Position numbers and translations under genes: made by a program
Assembly (NCBI GenBank): GCA_009192285.1
Contig: WBVU01000009.1
Span: 1,922,001-1,986,000 of the forward strand
Source of the DNA: Morchella semilibera
Lineage: Eukaryota; Ascomycota; Pezizomycetes; Pezizales; Morchellaceae
Length of the DNA: 64,000 nt
Direction of reading: 5' to 3'
The notes under the pieces: model-generated
The model's input: only the letters and a program-made list of their open reading frames with translations
Told to the model about the DNA's origin: nothing
The model's database searches: none
Shown: one piece after another, positions 1-14,000 of the stretch
How positions within the stretch are numbered: position 1 is the first letter of the stretch
Layout: the number at the start of each line of letters is the position of its first letter

Positions 1-2274
1 AGAAGGCACAGTGGTTGTCTCCCGGCACATGCCAAGAACCGCCGGCGAGTGATGGCCTGTGATTGTCGGTGTGACGGTGCCACAAGGTCGGGAAGCTTAG
101 GGTAGGAGCGGTAGTTGGTTTGTGTTTGGACATTCTGCGCCCTTGGGGGAGTGCGTGGGGGGGTCGTGCTTTGGTGCGTGGGGGGTTTCGTAACACAGCC
201 CAGCCCAGCCCTGGGTGGAGAGGTAGGATATGTGTGCTTTCTCACTGGCCTATGGTAGGTAGGGGGGCGGGCTAGCATCTGGACGGGTGCGAGTGATCTG
301 CTGTGATTGCGGGGCCGTGGCCTGAAACACTGGCGGTTGGCTGGCCTGCAAGGGCGAGCTCAAGTATGCGTAACAAGGCGCAAGAAATCCAAAAGATAGA
401 GCAGCCCCGGCCGGCGCGTAGCTGGGGATCCTTGTCGTGCTGTAATTGTCTCTCTCTGCAGAAGGCATGGCAGCCTACACTGAGGGCCACTAGCTGAGCT
501 ACGCGGGCATAGTAGCTACATGTACATATGCTATGGAGCTACTATAGATATGGTCTGTGCCCAACCATTGCTATATATATATGTGTATGGGCCGGGCTAT
601 ATGTACTCCCTTTCTCTCTCCCGGGGGGTTTCTGGTACCGCTGGCTGTTAATGCCCCCTCTCCACAACCGTAGAGGGGCGAATAGAGGTTGGAAGTCTAC
701 CCTCCACTCGGGCAACGTTGCCATGTATACAGGACCGGGCTGTACGTGGGCTGATTTAACTCTACTTTAAGTACTTACCAGCTTCCCTCCTTAGTCCAGT
801 AGGGAGTACCTTCTCTACGTACGCCGCAGCCAAAGCTGCGCGCGATAAAGGCGATCCCCCCCAAGTTATGTACCTGTACACACACATATACCTGTACATA
901 CAATACGTGACACCGACTCCATCCGCAGAGAACAAACCCATGCAAGACCAAAGTCCACACCCAACCCTACCCCGAAGCACGAGCGTGGGGGCCGTCTCAC
1001 TTTTATTTTTATTTTTTTTTATTTTTTTTATTTTTGTACGTTCGATCCAGCACGTAGTACCGGTACCACAGGTCTCACGTCGTCACGTCGATATGATACA
1101 TACATACATACATGTACAAGTAACGTACGTACATGACGTAGTCCCTGCATGATGCCCCCGGAGTCCGGACGAGGGAGTGTGTTACACGTGACACAGCATG
1201 CGGGTGTGTGCGCGGGGGTTTGGTTTTGTGGAGGTGCCGACGGAGATGACCGGAGAGACGTGGGGGGTGATGTGATAATGTATAGATATAGTGAGTGGGG
1301 AGGGAAGATTGCGAGGGAGATGGTTTCGGCGCTCTTAATGCTGCTCTCGCGGGAAGGGAGGTTTATGCCAAATCTCCGCCCATGTTTCTATAGCTACATG
1401 TTATCTATCTATCTCTATACGGGGCCGGGTTCTAGTATATAAGGATTACTGTTTTTTTAATTCCTCTTCTTATAATTATACTTGTTTGTCTGTAGCCAGC
1501 ATGTAGAGTACATACAATACATTATACACCCCAATATTATATCCGCAGGCCGCTACAGACGCCCCATAATAGCTCACGACCAGCACAATAATTACAACAG
1601 TTACAATATACAGTACGAATCTCCTGCACAGCGCCGCACCCGAGACGTCCGCAACCTTAAATCCGAACACTACGCTACACCTGTATATCCGCACCACCCC
1701 CGAGAATAACCATATCTTCCATCTCCACGATCCCCACCACAATAACTCTGTGGCTCCGAGGGCGGAACCCATGTACGTCCAGCCCCCAAGCCGCATGTCA
1801 CGCCCGCCCGATACTCGCAGCGCGGCTGCACGGTACGGTACAGTTACCAACCGACCCAGCGAGGGGATCGTATCACAAAAGGCGTCCGCGTCCGCCAGGA
1901 CCTCTCCTCCTGCATGGGGGGGGGAGGGGGGATCTACACGAGTGATATCTCATGATGCAGCCTTTTCCACCACCACCACCACCCCACTACCCGCTTTTGA
2001 ATCTGGCGGGGCGAATGGATGGGCACGGAGACAGATGTCCTTCCCCACACATGCTCTGTCTGTGGAACCCCACCACACACACTTTGTGTTTCGTTCCGGA
2101 AAGTGCGGTTGTGTGAAGAAGGGATCGAGGGATAGAGGGGAAATGGGAGATGGGCAAGTACGGCAGTCGGCAGTCGCGGTGCTAGCTAGCTAGCTAGTTG
2201 GCTGCCCTTTGCTGCGAGTGGTAGCTAGGCGGTGATCATGGGCCGGCTGAGACAACCCAACCCAACCCTCGAGA

Positions 2275-2299
2275 AAGAGAGAGAGAGAGAGAGAGAGAG
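2275..2299. repeat. (GA)n microsatellite
   Basis: About a dozen GA units in a row, seen directly. One of the cleaner dinucleotide tracts of the left-hand gene-free region. Confidence 0.9.
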
Positions 2300-3142
2300 C
2301 CGGTTTTCAGGAACTTGGACCATCCCCCGATCCCGTACCTACTGACTGCAGCTGGTGCATATCAGCGTCCGCCCGGAATATATTACGTTTTTTGTTCTTG
2401 CACCCCATAGATATATCCGTTCCTGGGCCGAGTTAATTGCTGAGCAGCGCAGGATATATGTTTCCAGAAGAAGCTCGTAGGAGCTACATATGTACATACA
2501 TAGCTGGGGCAATTAGGCCTATCAGGAGATGGTGATCAATTAATTGCGGACCTTATTCCAAAACCACCTACTATATTGTGGTTGATCTTTGGCGTCGAAA
2601 CTAAAGGGCGTACATGGCTCATGATGGATTAGCATAAGAAAAGCTCTCACGGGATTCCAGGCATCTATCTGTCTGATCCCCGTCTTGCTCTAATTAACCT
2701 CAATTACAAGAGGTTAATGGCAAACAATGGCCCCCCAATGGGGCGCCGTTATCACAACCCTAACTCGTCAGTAACCAATCTACATAGCTCAACCTCCACA
2801 CATACATATATATACACATGTATATATATAGAAGTTAAAATAACCCACCTCCCTCCTTCAGGGACCACAGTTAACCCAATAACACCCCTCCCCCCGGATT
2901 CCCATCCCGCCGGGCCCTAGCTCATCATCAAGCTCGCGACGTTTCACCCACAAAACACTCACAGGGGGATGGATGCACTTACGTAAAAAAAGCCGAAACC
3001 GTTTTTTTTCTTCTTTCTTCTTGTCCCAGTGCTCGCTGATCATCACTCGCTCGCACATGATAATTAGTAGCCTAGCTACATGTAGGTATTGTGTTTTAAA
3101 AACGGAAACCCTCCGCCATTCACCAAACAAACGACCGAAAGG

Positions 3143-3200
3143 AAAAAAAAAAAAAAAAAAAAAAAAGCATGTCGCAGGGGTGTGTGTGTGTGTGTGTGGT
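3143..3200. repeat. poly(A) tract followed by (GT)n
   Basis: A run of more than 20 A, a short spacer, then a run of about ten GT units. A (CA)n tract follows at about 3335-3353. The open frames crossing this stretch are artefacts of the simple sequence. Confidence 0.85.
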
Positions 3201-3772
3201 TGAGTCGAGTAGCAGCTCGACATGACATGCAGTATCGCGCCCCGAAAACCCGGGTACCTTTAAAAGCGGACCGCAGATGGCCTACAGCTACAGATGATAC
3301 TCTGCTCCTACTTTTTGTTTTGTTTTGTTTTGTCACACACACACACACACACAGCGCTCAACTCATGATGCCCAAAACAAAAACGTGGGGTTTGTGAATG
3401 GCCAGCAGGCGGGCGCGCGCGCGCGCGGTCCCACTGCAATTGGCCATGAGCCTGTGAGGTTTTTGTTTGGTTTCCCTCGGACGACGACGAGCTTTGCGGT
3501 GCCGTTTTGCACCATATACTAGTACCTACTTACCCCCTTGCTGCGGTGGTACCGGTGTTTCCTTTTTTGTTTTACTTTATTTTTAATTTTTGTTTTCTAT
3601 CTCTCTTCTTTTTTTTTGTTTTTTTTTTCTTTTCCCTCCTAGCTGGAGCAGTTCCGAAAGACATCTCGAAATTCGCTCATCCGGGAAGAGGGAGAGGGTC
3701 TTTGCCAGTAATTCGCTCTCTCTCTCCCGCTCTTTCGAATCCTCCCCCCTTAATTTGAAATTAGTTAGTTAG

Positions 3773-3795
3773 CTGGCGGTGGTGGTGCACCACCG
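3773..3795. repeat. short perfect hairpin
   Basis: A 10-bp perfect inverted repeat (GGCGGTGGTG / CACCACCGCC) separated by 3 nt, directly after a TTAGTTAGTTAG-like stretch. No T-run follows and there is no adjacent gene, so I cannot assign a role. Confidence 0.7.
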
Positions 3796-5784
3796 CCGAT
3801 ATCATTCGCTTCCGAAAACTTTCTTTAAACGCTAATATATGTATGTAGCGAGGATCGATCCGGGGCCCGGGGCGGGGGGGGTGTGGCCGCGGCAGCATCT
3901 CTCTATGGTGGACATGATCATCATCATCACGGCCGGATGGTTGTTGATCAAATTAGACTCGTTCACGGATTCGCACTCGCCTCGCCTCGCTTATGTGTAC
4001 GTACGCGCGAAATAAAATAAAAGGCAAAAAAGTCGCAGTTATGTCATTGCCCCCTCCCCCAGGTCAGACAGCACAGCTCGTCGTCACCTGTCTCAACAAC
4101 TGTCTGTACCCATTCCATTCCGGCCCAGAGCTACATTACATGGAAGTATGTAGAGACGTAGGTACTCTAGAGGAGAGTACATGTGTCTACCCTAGTAGGC
4201 ACTGCTCCTAACGCTCGTGAGTACGATCAGCCCGGCCGGATTCGCAAGTGGCCGTGTCTGGGAAGTATGTAACTACATGTAACAACATACTTGCATGATG
4301 AGATGGTACTCTTGGACAAACGGGTAGCGACCTTCATTCATTCCAAGTACGAGTCTACCATGCAAACCGTGTCTCACGACTGCGCGGAGGAGGAGGAGGA
4401 GGACTCTGGAGACGATATTATTAGTATTTTGAAGCAATGAGGTTACCCCGGTGGTGGAATATGGTCAGTGCGCAGCATGTGTGTACGTAAAGTACCATGT
4501 ACCCCGGATTTTGCGCCCCCACCGTCTTTGGGGGCCGGTGGGAGAAACATGTGTAGGTACATGTACTCTACCTACTCTATGTAAAGGTACTTGCTCCTTC
4601 CTCCCTCCCTGGACTTCATTTCCTTCGCTTTGTCCAGTCCCTGAATGTCTGTCTATAGATCTACATTCTCGAGAAGAGAACGGAAAGGAAGGAAAAGAAA
4701 CCCTCGGTAGGATTCGAGTTGTCACACGCTGAATTTTGTTTATCCTAGAGTAATCCCCAGCGCCCGCCGCGCTTGCCTACCACCTGCCCGCCCGGGGCGA
4801 GAGGCCGAGTCGTGTGTCCGCCTACTCTATTGCGTCAAGCGCCTGCCTGCCTGCCTGCCTGCCGTCTCAGTAGCTATTGAAATTCCGAAAAAAAAACAAA
4901 GAAAACCGACTCGTCATGTTACAGGCAGGGCGAACAACAGAAATTCAGCGTATATATGCAGGGTTGCTGGTGAAGATCAGGTTTCTCTTTAGTTGTTTTT
5001 TTTCTGGGCTTGCGCGCGCGCGGGGGGAAAAAAGAAAGTTACGCTGGTTGTCACGCTCGAGAGTGACGCTGGGGGGGTTAATGCCCGCGGTTACCGAGTA
5101 GAGGTATGTGTGTACTTGGATGTAAGGCGGTGATGAGTGCGTTTGCTAGACAGGGCAAGAGAATTAGAGAGCACCGCGCTGCACTGGGAAGACTTAGACC
5201 GAAAAGTCAATATGTAGGCAGCAGGCAGCAGGCACTCAGGCAGCTAAGCGGTGAGAGACTGACTGACTGACTCGTGTCGAGATTTTGATCTGGCCGGCGG
5301 TGTATGTCGGTACATAAAATCTACACTGCAAATACCTGTCTGTCTCTGCTTTTTTTCCCACCAACAGACAGCGCCATCATGCAATTGCAGCGTATTTTAT
5401 TCTAGGTATTAAAGATCTGGCCCAAGCACATATGTAAGCGACAAAGACAATTAATTAAGCGTGATCATGTTGTTGGAATCCGAAACGTTAACACGGGAGT
5501 GGTGGGTTATCGTTACTGTTACTGGTACTGTTACTCAACAGCTGGATTTGAGCCTTTTTGAGTTTTGAGTTTTGAATTGATTCCGGAGGTCGCACGGGGG
5601 GGGGGGGGTCCAGAGCGAGGTACAAGTACGAGTTTGCTAAAAGCTTGTGTTGACGGAATGTGGTACCGGGAGACCTAGAGTAGTAGTAGTAGTTAGTAGG
5701 AATAGTAGTAGATAGCTGAGCAATGTCAATCATTATAATTAATTATTCAATCGAATATCGTAGGAGAGTGCTAGAAGTTGGAGA

Positions 5785-5813
5785 ATGGATGGATGGATGG
5801 ATGGATGGATGGA
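5785..5813. repeat. (ATGG)n microsatellite
   Basis: About seven tandem ATGG units. They create spurious methionine-rich open frames on the plus strand and Ile/His/Pro/Ser frames on the minus strand. Confidence 0.9.
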
Positions 5814-8050
5814 GTGGATGGGACGGATGGATGGCGTCATTGGTTGCCGATACGGTATATGCGTACGTTAATGGGGTCGGGTTATTTCTCTCTTTGGCAC
5901 GGACAGGAGATCCAGATCCAGTTCGTGGTGTTTGCGGTGGCATATGTACTCTCTTTACTCTTCTCTTAATCTCCTCCACTACATGTACCTACTCCTCCTC
6001 CTCCTCCACCCCACTACCCACTCAAACAATCCATCAGCTCTCCACTAACCTCTCGGGATCTAGATTCCAGACATGTACCATGTAGATACTCTCTCTCTAG
6101 CCCCCACGAAGAATGGAGCGAGAGTATTTACCCACACATGGGGTAGAAAGAGAGAAAAGAAAGCAATTAACTACGCATTCTAAAGATAGGAGCGCTACAT
6201 CTATCCGTCCAGCAATAAAAAGGTACATATACATGTATGTATTATGCATGATCCCTATATTTTTTCTTTATTTCCCTCTCTCCCCGCCGTACCGCCGCCG
6301 CCGACATAATCCAATAATTAACAATCACAAAGCAGAATAGAACAGAACAGATATATCATAACAATCACCATAATCAATCTAAAAGCCCCCAGTTATGTAT
6401 CGGTCGTTCCTCTCTGGATCTAAATATCATCCTATATCGCTCACTCTGTCCGGGAGAATGCAAATCAATATGTTGTCAGGGAAAGTAATCTATCGCAAAA
6501 CACACCCCAGATGCTAGATTATCGAGAGTGCAACCCGATCTCTCTTCAAGTTTCGGGGGTGTAAGGATGATGTAGGTAGGGGGGGGGGTGTAGGGTAGGG
6601 GAAGGAAGGAAGGGTGCCACCCCCATAAACCCATAACGGGGCGCAGGCAGACTGGTACTTTAGTGAGTATGTAGCCGCACGAGACCACCGCACTTGATGA
6701 TGGTGATGAGTGGACCGACCGTCGACGACACGCTCCCCTCAGCGGGCGCAAAAACAAAAGCAAAAAAAAACTCAAAGGGGGAAGCTGAATGCGGATGAAA
6801 CTATCTGTAACTGTCGCTCCTCCGTTCGTACTCCTCTTCTCTTAGAGGTTTTGTTTTTTATTTTTATTCTCATTTTCCTTGACTTCCGAGAGTTGCGCGC
6901 GTTACGTTGTTGTTGATCAACAAGGCACCTTGATCATCCTTTTTTCCCAAGGTAGGAGATACTCAGGAAGGAGATATTTTATTTTACTATCGATTTACTA
7001 GTATCTACCCCACCTCGAGCTTTGGTCGGGTAGAGGAAGTGATAAACAAGATCTCCTGTTTACCTATTTTCAATAGGTCGGGGCCTCATGACCGTGGAAA
7101 CAGGTCTGACTTCTAGATGACGCTTGCTAGCAAATAATACTCATCTTACACAGTCAACAAGGAATAGAGAGAGAGGGGGAGAGAGAGAGAGAGAATGGGT
7201 GTCGTAGAGTAATCTGGGGAGGGGGAATAGAGGTGAGGTGAGGTGAGGGGGAGGGGAATACATAGATAGAAGTAATGGAGACAGACAGAGAGGCTCTTTC
7301 ATCACAGCTGCAATAGTAAACCCTACGTCATAAACCCTGCCTCTCCTTCCGCCACGAACCAATCAGAGGTGGCGTGCACCCTGAATGGAACGGTCGGTTC
7401 AGCAGTGCCCTGCTTTTCTTCTCGACTTGCCTAGAGCAACTTGCTTGCTTTGCTTTGCTTACATACACTACATAGATAGAGTAAAGGGCAATGCTAATTC
7501 GCGTATCGCAGCTGTCTCGGGAGGGAGAGATTACCTCTCTCGCTTTCAGGTCCTGTGGTCTAATAAAAGAGAAGAGAGCCAGTTAGATGCAAGATACAGG
7601 AACGTGTCGTGTGTGTGTCTTGGAAATGTCACGGTGAATATTCTTTTTTCTTGGTTGCTTGCTGTGTGTGGCGGCGAACGTTTTTGGTTGCGTTACCTTC
7701 TTGCTACCCTGTCCTTACCTCCCTGCCCCTCCATCCCAGGTTTTGCCCCGCAGATGTGTGTGTGTGGTGGTGGTGGTGGTTGTGGGTAGGTGTGGATGGA
7801 TGGGGAAATGGAAAGGAAAGGGGGAGGGAGGGAGGGAATTTTGTGGGTTTCCAGCCCATCAGGGTCCTCACCATGCATCTGAACTAATCACTCGGAAGAA
7901 GGAGAGAATTATAGAACGCAGTATGTAGTTTAGTTGAGCACGCACAGCACAGAGCAGGGAGTAGCTCGTCCACATCCATCCCACACATCCCACATCTTCA
8001 ATTATTCAAGCCAGCTAGCTCTAAGTGGTACTATGATACTGTAGCTACTA

Positions 8051-8107
8051 CTCCTTCTCCCTCCCCCTCCCCCTCCCTTCCCACCTCCCCTTTCCTTCTT
8101 TCCTCTT
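8051..8107 (+). promoter_or_regulatory. polypyrimidine tract upstream of endopolyphosphatase
   Basis: A nearly pure C/T stretch about 430 nt upstream of the endopolyphosphatase start codon, followed by further CT-rich sequence up to the ATG. CT-rich blocks are common in promoters of expressed genes in filamentous fungi. The role here is inferred from position and composition only. Confidence 0.4.
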
Positions 8108-8538
8108 AATATTATTCTCAACCCCACCATCCTGGCCAATCACACCGTCAGCCGATACACAGCGCTTTTGCTGATTCCTGTGTTAACCTGATAGCGCCGG
8201 TTATTTATCCATATCTTATTTCCTATTATTACTCGTTCACCTTAGATGGCCGCCATTTTTTGATATATATCTTCTTACCTCCCTTCTCCCATAGCCTACC
8301 TACTACCCCAGCCATCTTCATCTTCATCTTCATCATCTTCATCTTTACTTACTATTTCTTCCTCGTCCTTTCCCTCTTCTATTACTTTTTGGTTTCTTTT
8401 CTCCATCACTCAAACTCCCCCATATATCTATATATACACCATTGTCTTTTAGCTTTCTAGATCATCTAGACTACAAGCTTCATCGCTTTTGATACCTTTT
8501 CCAGTTTACCGCCTGGCTAGGGCCAACCCAACCCCAAT

Positions 8539-11026
8539 ATGCGGTTCACCACTTCCGCCGCCACCTTTATTGCGCTTGCAGTCTCTCTTCTTGCACCTTC
8601 AATAAAGTCCTCCCCCGTAAGTAGCCAGAAGCTACCGGCGCACGTTGAGGACTTGCCCTCCACACAGCAAGTTATCCAGACGAACCAGGAGCAGCCAAAG
8701 AAACTCAAGGGGAGATTTCTCCACATCTCAGGTATGCAAACTTTCGACTTTGCGCTTTTTTTCTTTTTCCCTTTGTTGCTTTGTGGGTACTTGAATATTG
8801 ACTTTGGGAATGGTAGATGTGCACCCAGATCCATTCTATGTCGCCGGATCAGATCCTCTACAGCGTTGCCACCGTGGTTCAGGGGACGCCGCCGTGCTTG
8901 GCGCTGAGAGTTCGGATTGTGATACGCCGTTCACACTTGTGAATGCGACGTTCAAGTGGATTGAGGAGAACCTAAAGGATGTACGTTGTCAACCACCTAA
9001 ATCCCGCAACCCAACTCCCGCGGGTGAGAAAGAAAAAAAGAAAGAAAGAAAAACTGACACATTACAACAGGAGGTCGATTTTGTTATCTGGACCGGCGAT
9101 TCAGCGCGCCACGACAACGATGCCAATATCCCCCGCTCGGAATCCCAGATCTTTGACCTGAACCGTCGCATCTCGGACAAGATGTTTGCGGTGTTCGGAA
9201 AGCCCGACAACCTTGGCGACGACGACCCGACCAACGACCTGATTGTACCCATCGTCCCGACTCTGGGAAATAACGACATCTTCCCGCACAACATCATGAC
9301 TGCCGGTCCGAACAGGGTTACCAGGGAGTTCTCGGACATCTGGCGCAGGTTCATCCCCCAGGACCAGTACCACGTGTTTGACAAGGGCGCCTACTTCTGG
9401 ACCCAGGTTATTCCCGGAACGAATGGGAAGATGGGATTGAACAGCAAGGGCGGTCTTTCAGTCATATCCCTAAACACAATGTATGTTTGATGAGTGTTTT
9501 CTCCCTGCTGTGCTTTGTTTTCTCTTGGTTTGCTAACATTGAATCGTAGTTATTTCTTTGGGTCTAATGCGGCAGTTGACGGATGTGATGTCAAGGGCGA
9601 GGCTGGTTACGAGCAGATGGAGTGGTTGAAGATCCAGCTGGCGTTGATGCGCGACATCGGCATGAAGGCAATCCTGATCGGGCACGTTCCACCAGCATGG
9701 ACCAGCACCAAGCAAAGTTGGGATGAAACGTGAGTTACAACCGCATATCTCCGTAATACAACAACGAGCTTCAAAACTAACGGATACCTCTAGTTGCTGG
9801 AAGAAGTATGTTTTGTGGTCTAAGCAGTATCGCGATGTCATCGTTGGCTCCATTTATGGGTATGTCGATCATTTCCCCATATAGCAGAGAAAAACGTTTT
9901 TTAAGGCTAACATATCCGGCTTAGCCATATGAATCTCGACCATTTCTTGCTTCACGACACTGACGAACTCGAGCCCCCACACGAAGATGAGATCAGACGT
10001 CCGAAGAAGCCAAGAAAGAAGACAAAGGTTTCCTGCGCCGGCCACCCTAGCTGTGTAGAGGAGGAACCGGAGCGTGAAGACGAGGTCGCGCAATTCGACG
10101 AGGAGAACCCTACCTTCTCCGCATCGAATGCCGAGACATATCTGCACTCGCTACGCGAGGCCTTCTCATACCTACCTAGCCCCGTCAACGTTGTCGGCTC
10201 CAGCGCAGAGGAAGTCGAAGCCGCCAGCCGCAGCTATTCCAAGAAGATTGGTGGCAAGTGGGGCGAGCGCTATATCCTCTCTCTTGTTGGGCCCAGCGTC
10301 GTTCCGAACTACTTCCCGACATTGAGAGTGGTCGAATATAACATTACCGGTCTTGGCGAACCCCATGATGATAACGAGCTCGGCCCCGGCCCAATCGAGG
10401 AGCTTGACGAGGAGATTGCCAGCATCATGAAGAAGAAGAAGAAGCAGCCTGGTGTTCCAGACGGTCCTACAAAGACAGCAGCTCCTGGCCCAGCGTACTC
10501 TATGCAGCCTTTCACATGGCTGGGATACACGCAGTACTATGCCAACATGACCAGGATCAACGGAAGACAGCCGGAGCAGGAGGATGCAGCGGAATACCAC
10601 AAGAACCTTGAGCTCCGAGACGTCGAGGACCGCGAGTTTAGATACCAGGTCGAGTACAACACTAGAACCGACAAGACTTACAGTTTGAAGGACATGACGG
10701 TCAAGAACTACCTTAAGCTCGCGCAGGAGATTGTCGATGCCACGCTGAGAGACAGCCGGAAGAAGAAGGCTGGCGCAAAGCAGGTAGTTGGACTTGATGA
10801 GGAAGACGAAGAGGTAGAAGAGGTAGAAGAAGACGTAGAAGAGGAGAGCGAAGACGCAGATGCTTCAAAGAAGAAGAAGAAGAACAGGGGAGGGGACGAC
10901 AAGAAGCACAACCACAACCTCAAGAAAGATAAGATCTGGCACGCTTTCGTCACTAGAGCTTTTGTCAGCACCATCAAGGGCAAGGAGTTCCCAGAGTCCC
11001 CGCTCACCACTAGAGAGTCGTCGTGA
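8539..11026 (+). CDS. PPN1: endopolyphosphatase (vacuolar Ppn1-type metallophosphatase)
   Basis: Predicted to hydrolyse long-chain polyphosphate in the vacuole. Exons that join in frame: 8539-8731, 8817-8980, 9071-9480, 9550-9729, 9794-9859, 9925-11026, giving 704 residues; all introns are GT...AG, 64-90 nt. The N terminus is a hydrophobic signal/anchor (about residues 7-20), matching the type II topology known for yeast Ppn1. The calcineurin-like metal-site motifs are all present: DVH (65-67), GDSARH (128-133), GNND (185-188), GHVP (300-303) and GHMN (338-341). After the catalytic domain come basic and acidic low-complexity segments: a KK-rich stretch near 360, a KKKKK stretch near 510, and an acidic block followed by KKKKK near residue 650. 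The length is close to the yeast enzyme (about 670 residues). The start is the only ATG that gives the anchor in frame with the first metal motif. Family assignment is strong; vacuolar location is inferred from the family. Confidence 0.93.
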
Positions 11027-14000
11027 TTGAGTTTTATACATTCTTTTATTGTTGTTAGGGTTCATTACTGTTCTTTATGGCGTATCATTTTTAGGGGCGT
11101 TTTTATCTTTATTATTATTTGTTTTTAAGTTTCTTTTGTATGGGTTTCCTACGGCAATGGAAGGCTCAAGGGGGAAAGGGGTTCAAATGGTTTTTTCTTT
11201 ACTGCGTTTGCATTCATTTTTGCATCCGTTTTTTTTTTTTTAAACAGCGTTGCTTGATTGCTGCTGCTGCTTCTGCTACCACTTCTTCTTTTACATATTT
11301 TTAGTTTGGTTATTCTCTCTCCTTTGGTGTTGTTGTTGTTGTCCTTTGGGGCAAAGGAAGCAATTCATTATTATTTTTGCGTCACGAAGAATGAAAGAAC
11401 GAAGAACGAACGAATTGTTTTTGTATGATTAGAACACAATGCAAATCGAAACATGGTGGAATTTTCGATATAAAAAAAAACCTCTTGCAATTCCAAATTC
11501 TTTAGAAACCTCGGCGATGACGAGATAGAATAGATATTTGAAAACTAATTGATTCCTCCTGCCATTTTCTAGCGTCGGTGGGGCCACCACACCCCACAAC
11601 CCACAACCCAAAAGACCCCACCACACCCACCACTACATACTACTAAGCACCACCACCACCCCCGCTATTCGCTCCGGAACCTCCACGGCAGGGCAAGGCA
11701 GTGCAGCGAACCCGTTTCCACCCGCCAGCCAACAAGGAAGGGGGGGGGGAGAGGACCCCTCGAGCTTTTTCTCCTCCGAGGAGCCTTTAACGTCGTTGTT
11801 GTCGTTGCGATGGGGAGCGTGAGCTAGGGTTGGTTAGTGCTAGCATATGCAGGGTTAGGGTTTCAGATGCAGATGATGGTTGCAACGACTTGCAGCGGCA
11901 GGGCAGGGCAGGGCAGGGCGTGGGTGTGGGTGGATTCCCGATTGGGAAATTGGTCGTGTTTAGGGCAACACGAGACACAAGGACTCAGGAGTTTTGCAAA
12001 AAAAAGAGAGCTCGATCGTGATGCCGATGGCGGGAGTTATGTTGGCAGGGAGAGGGGGGAGAGAAAGGTTTATAGGTCGGTTTTTCAATTTTTTTTGCTA
12101 AAAAAAAAAAAAAAGGACCTTTTGATAGTGGGATCGGGATTGTGTGGTGGTTGTGGTTGTTGTTGGGTAGGTTTTGAAAACGGCATGTTGATAAGTGGGA
12201 TCTGGGAGTTGGTTGGGTGGTTTTTCTTTTTTTTCCCTTCTTTTTACCTCACGCTCGTTTCTTTGCGTGCTGGTGCTGTGTCGATGGTGATTCCCATGAC
12301 TGACGAGCAAGTCTATCATCATCATTGTCGTCATCATAATAGAGATATTAATTAGGGACTTTTTTTTTTGAGTTCTGATATCTGACTGCTCGGCGTTTCG
12401 CCTCTGTTTGGTCTGATTAGCTGGTATATATTATTATTCACTGTTATAGTAACCAGCTATCAGATGGCGAAGAGCACCCGGAAGGAGCGATATAGAGTAC
12501 TCGAGACCCTCATCGCTGGCTGACTGGCGGCCTTCTGTCAGTTCGGGGGGGGCAGGGTGTCATGTCAGCCAGCCAGGAGGTCAGCAAGGTACTCAACATG
12601 TCAATATCACAAAACCCCCAAAGACCGATTCGATTCCCGACATTCGCAACGAATCAGACAACCGTGCCAGAATCGAGATTCGATCGGATCGGTAGTGGGA
12701 GTAGTAAGGCAAAAGGTTCATATAGATGCAGGGCAGGGCATGGGGGGTGGGGGTGGGTGTGTGTGTGTGTATGCTGGGGTTTTAGCCGGACCAATAGTGG
12801 GATGTGGGAGAGGAACTATTTTTGAGGGCGGATAGGAGGGCCCGACAAGCGCGGCTTCGCCTTGCCCCCGGCCGGCGGGCGACGTATCGGAGATGGCTGG
12901 CTGGGGTCGGTGATAGGGGGTTGGGTTGGGCGGGGAGTGAGTGGACTCGGAGGTGCTGTTGTTTATTGGTCTGTCACGTATATGTACTACTAGTACCGGT
13001 ACTTGAGTTTCAGGATCTTTATTCCACTGAGTATTTCATGTAGATGTACGTGTGGAGACTTGCTACTCCGATCAAGGGCTGGTGATAGGTTTTCGGGAGC
13101 CCGTAGTGTATATTGGAGTCAAACTTCATGTGTTGTCAGACTTGTTGCAAGAAACGGAATGATCTTCTTTGTCTATATTGTTTGAGCCGTAGAATTTTGT
13201 GTTTCTGATATCCTTATTGGACGTGTGAAGTTCTTCCCAGTTTCATCAGTTTAGCCAAGTGGTAGAACTTGAAAGTCGAGAGGACATGGATCCAGTGGTA
13301 GTGTAAGTATTCTAATCATAAAATCGAGTCGTGTTTCAAATGCTTATTAGATTTAGAAGAGAAAATAATCTTCGCACAAGAAACGGAAGTGGTGCACACG
13401 TGGGGTAAATAAAAAAAAATGCTGTCCAAGGCGTCACGCTAGCACTTTCTGCTAGAACGGGTACTTCAAGCGTGACATTGGCGTGACAACTAAAAAAGAA
13501 TAAAAAAAAAACCCTTCCACATGTTTTCGGCAGACAGACAGATGGTAGCGGCTAAACGGGGAGTCCCGAACCCCGAATCCCGGAATCAAGCTAAATCTCC
13601 TAGGGACCGGGCCGAGAAGGCACCGAGGTGGCGTCAATAATTAGCCGTATCGGATGAACATGATGATGCCGAGCTTTCCTTAGAGGGCTCTTTACCGAAT
13701 GAACTTATAATAGACTAGATTAGCTGCCTACGGGAAAGTATTTGGTCTGTCTCAGTACGTAAAAAACTATTGTATTGTCGCTGTTGGAGAGAGGCGCTTG
13801 TGTTGTTTAAATTAGTTGCACGATCATTTCCAACTATCATAGGATCAGAACGTTGAAGGATTCAATTCAAACCGCCATATGCGTGTTTACTATCCCATAC
13901 TCAAATATTCCACACCCAAGTCCAGGAAACCCTAATTCTCCAGCCGCAATCAGCCGTTGAATCCAGTAGAAGGTTTAGAGTAGGTAGTATCATCCGGTAC

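Larger units (their letters stand above)
1..8538. other. gene-free, microsatellite-rich intergenic region
   Basis: I find no credible gene in these 8.5 kb. Open frames are short, overlap on both strands, and are built from simple repeats. The region holds many short tandem repeats (GA, GT, CA, CTAG, CTGC and ATGG types), poly-A/T and poly-G runs, long polypyrimidine tracts, and at least seven copies of the palindrome TACATGTA (e.g. 517-524). The last few hundred bases are CT-rich and probably contain the promoter and leader of the downstream endopolyphosphatase gene. A multi-exon gene with very short exons cannot be fully excluded. Confidence 0.6.

Noticed and set aside
1750-2193. Plus-strand open frame of 147 codons
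   Set aside because: Low-complexity, runs into CTAG repeats, no motif, and overlaps another frame on the minus strand.
13252-13262. tRNA A-box-like string TAGCCAAGTGG
   Set aside because: No B box (GGTTCRANNCC) at the right distance and no acceptor or anticodon stem can be drawn.
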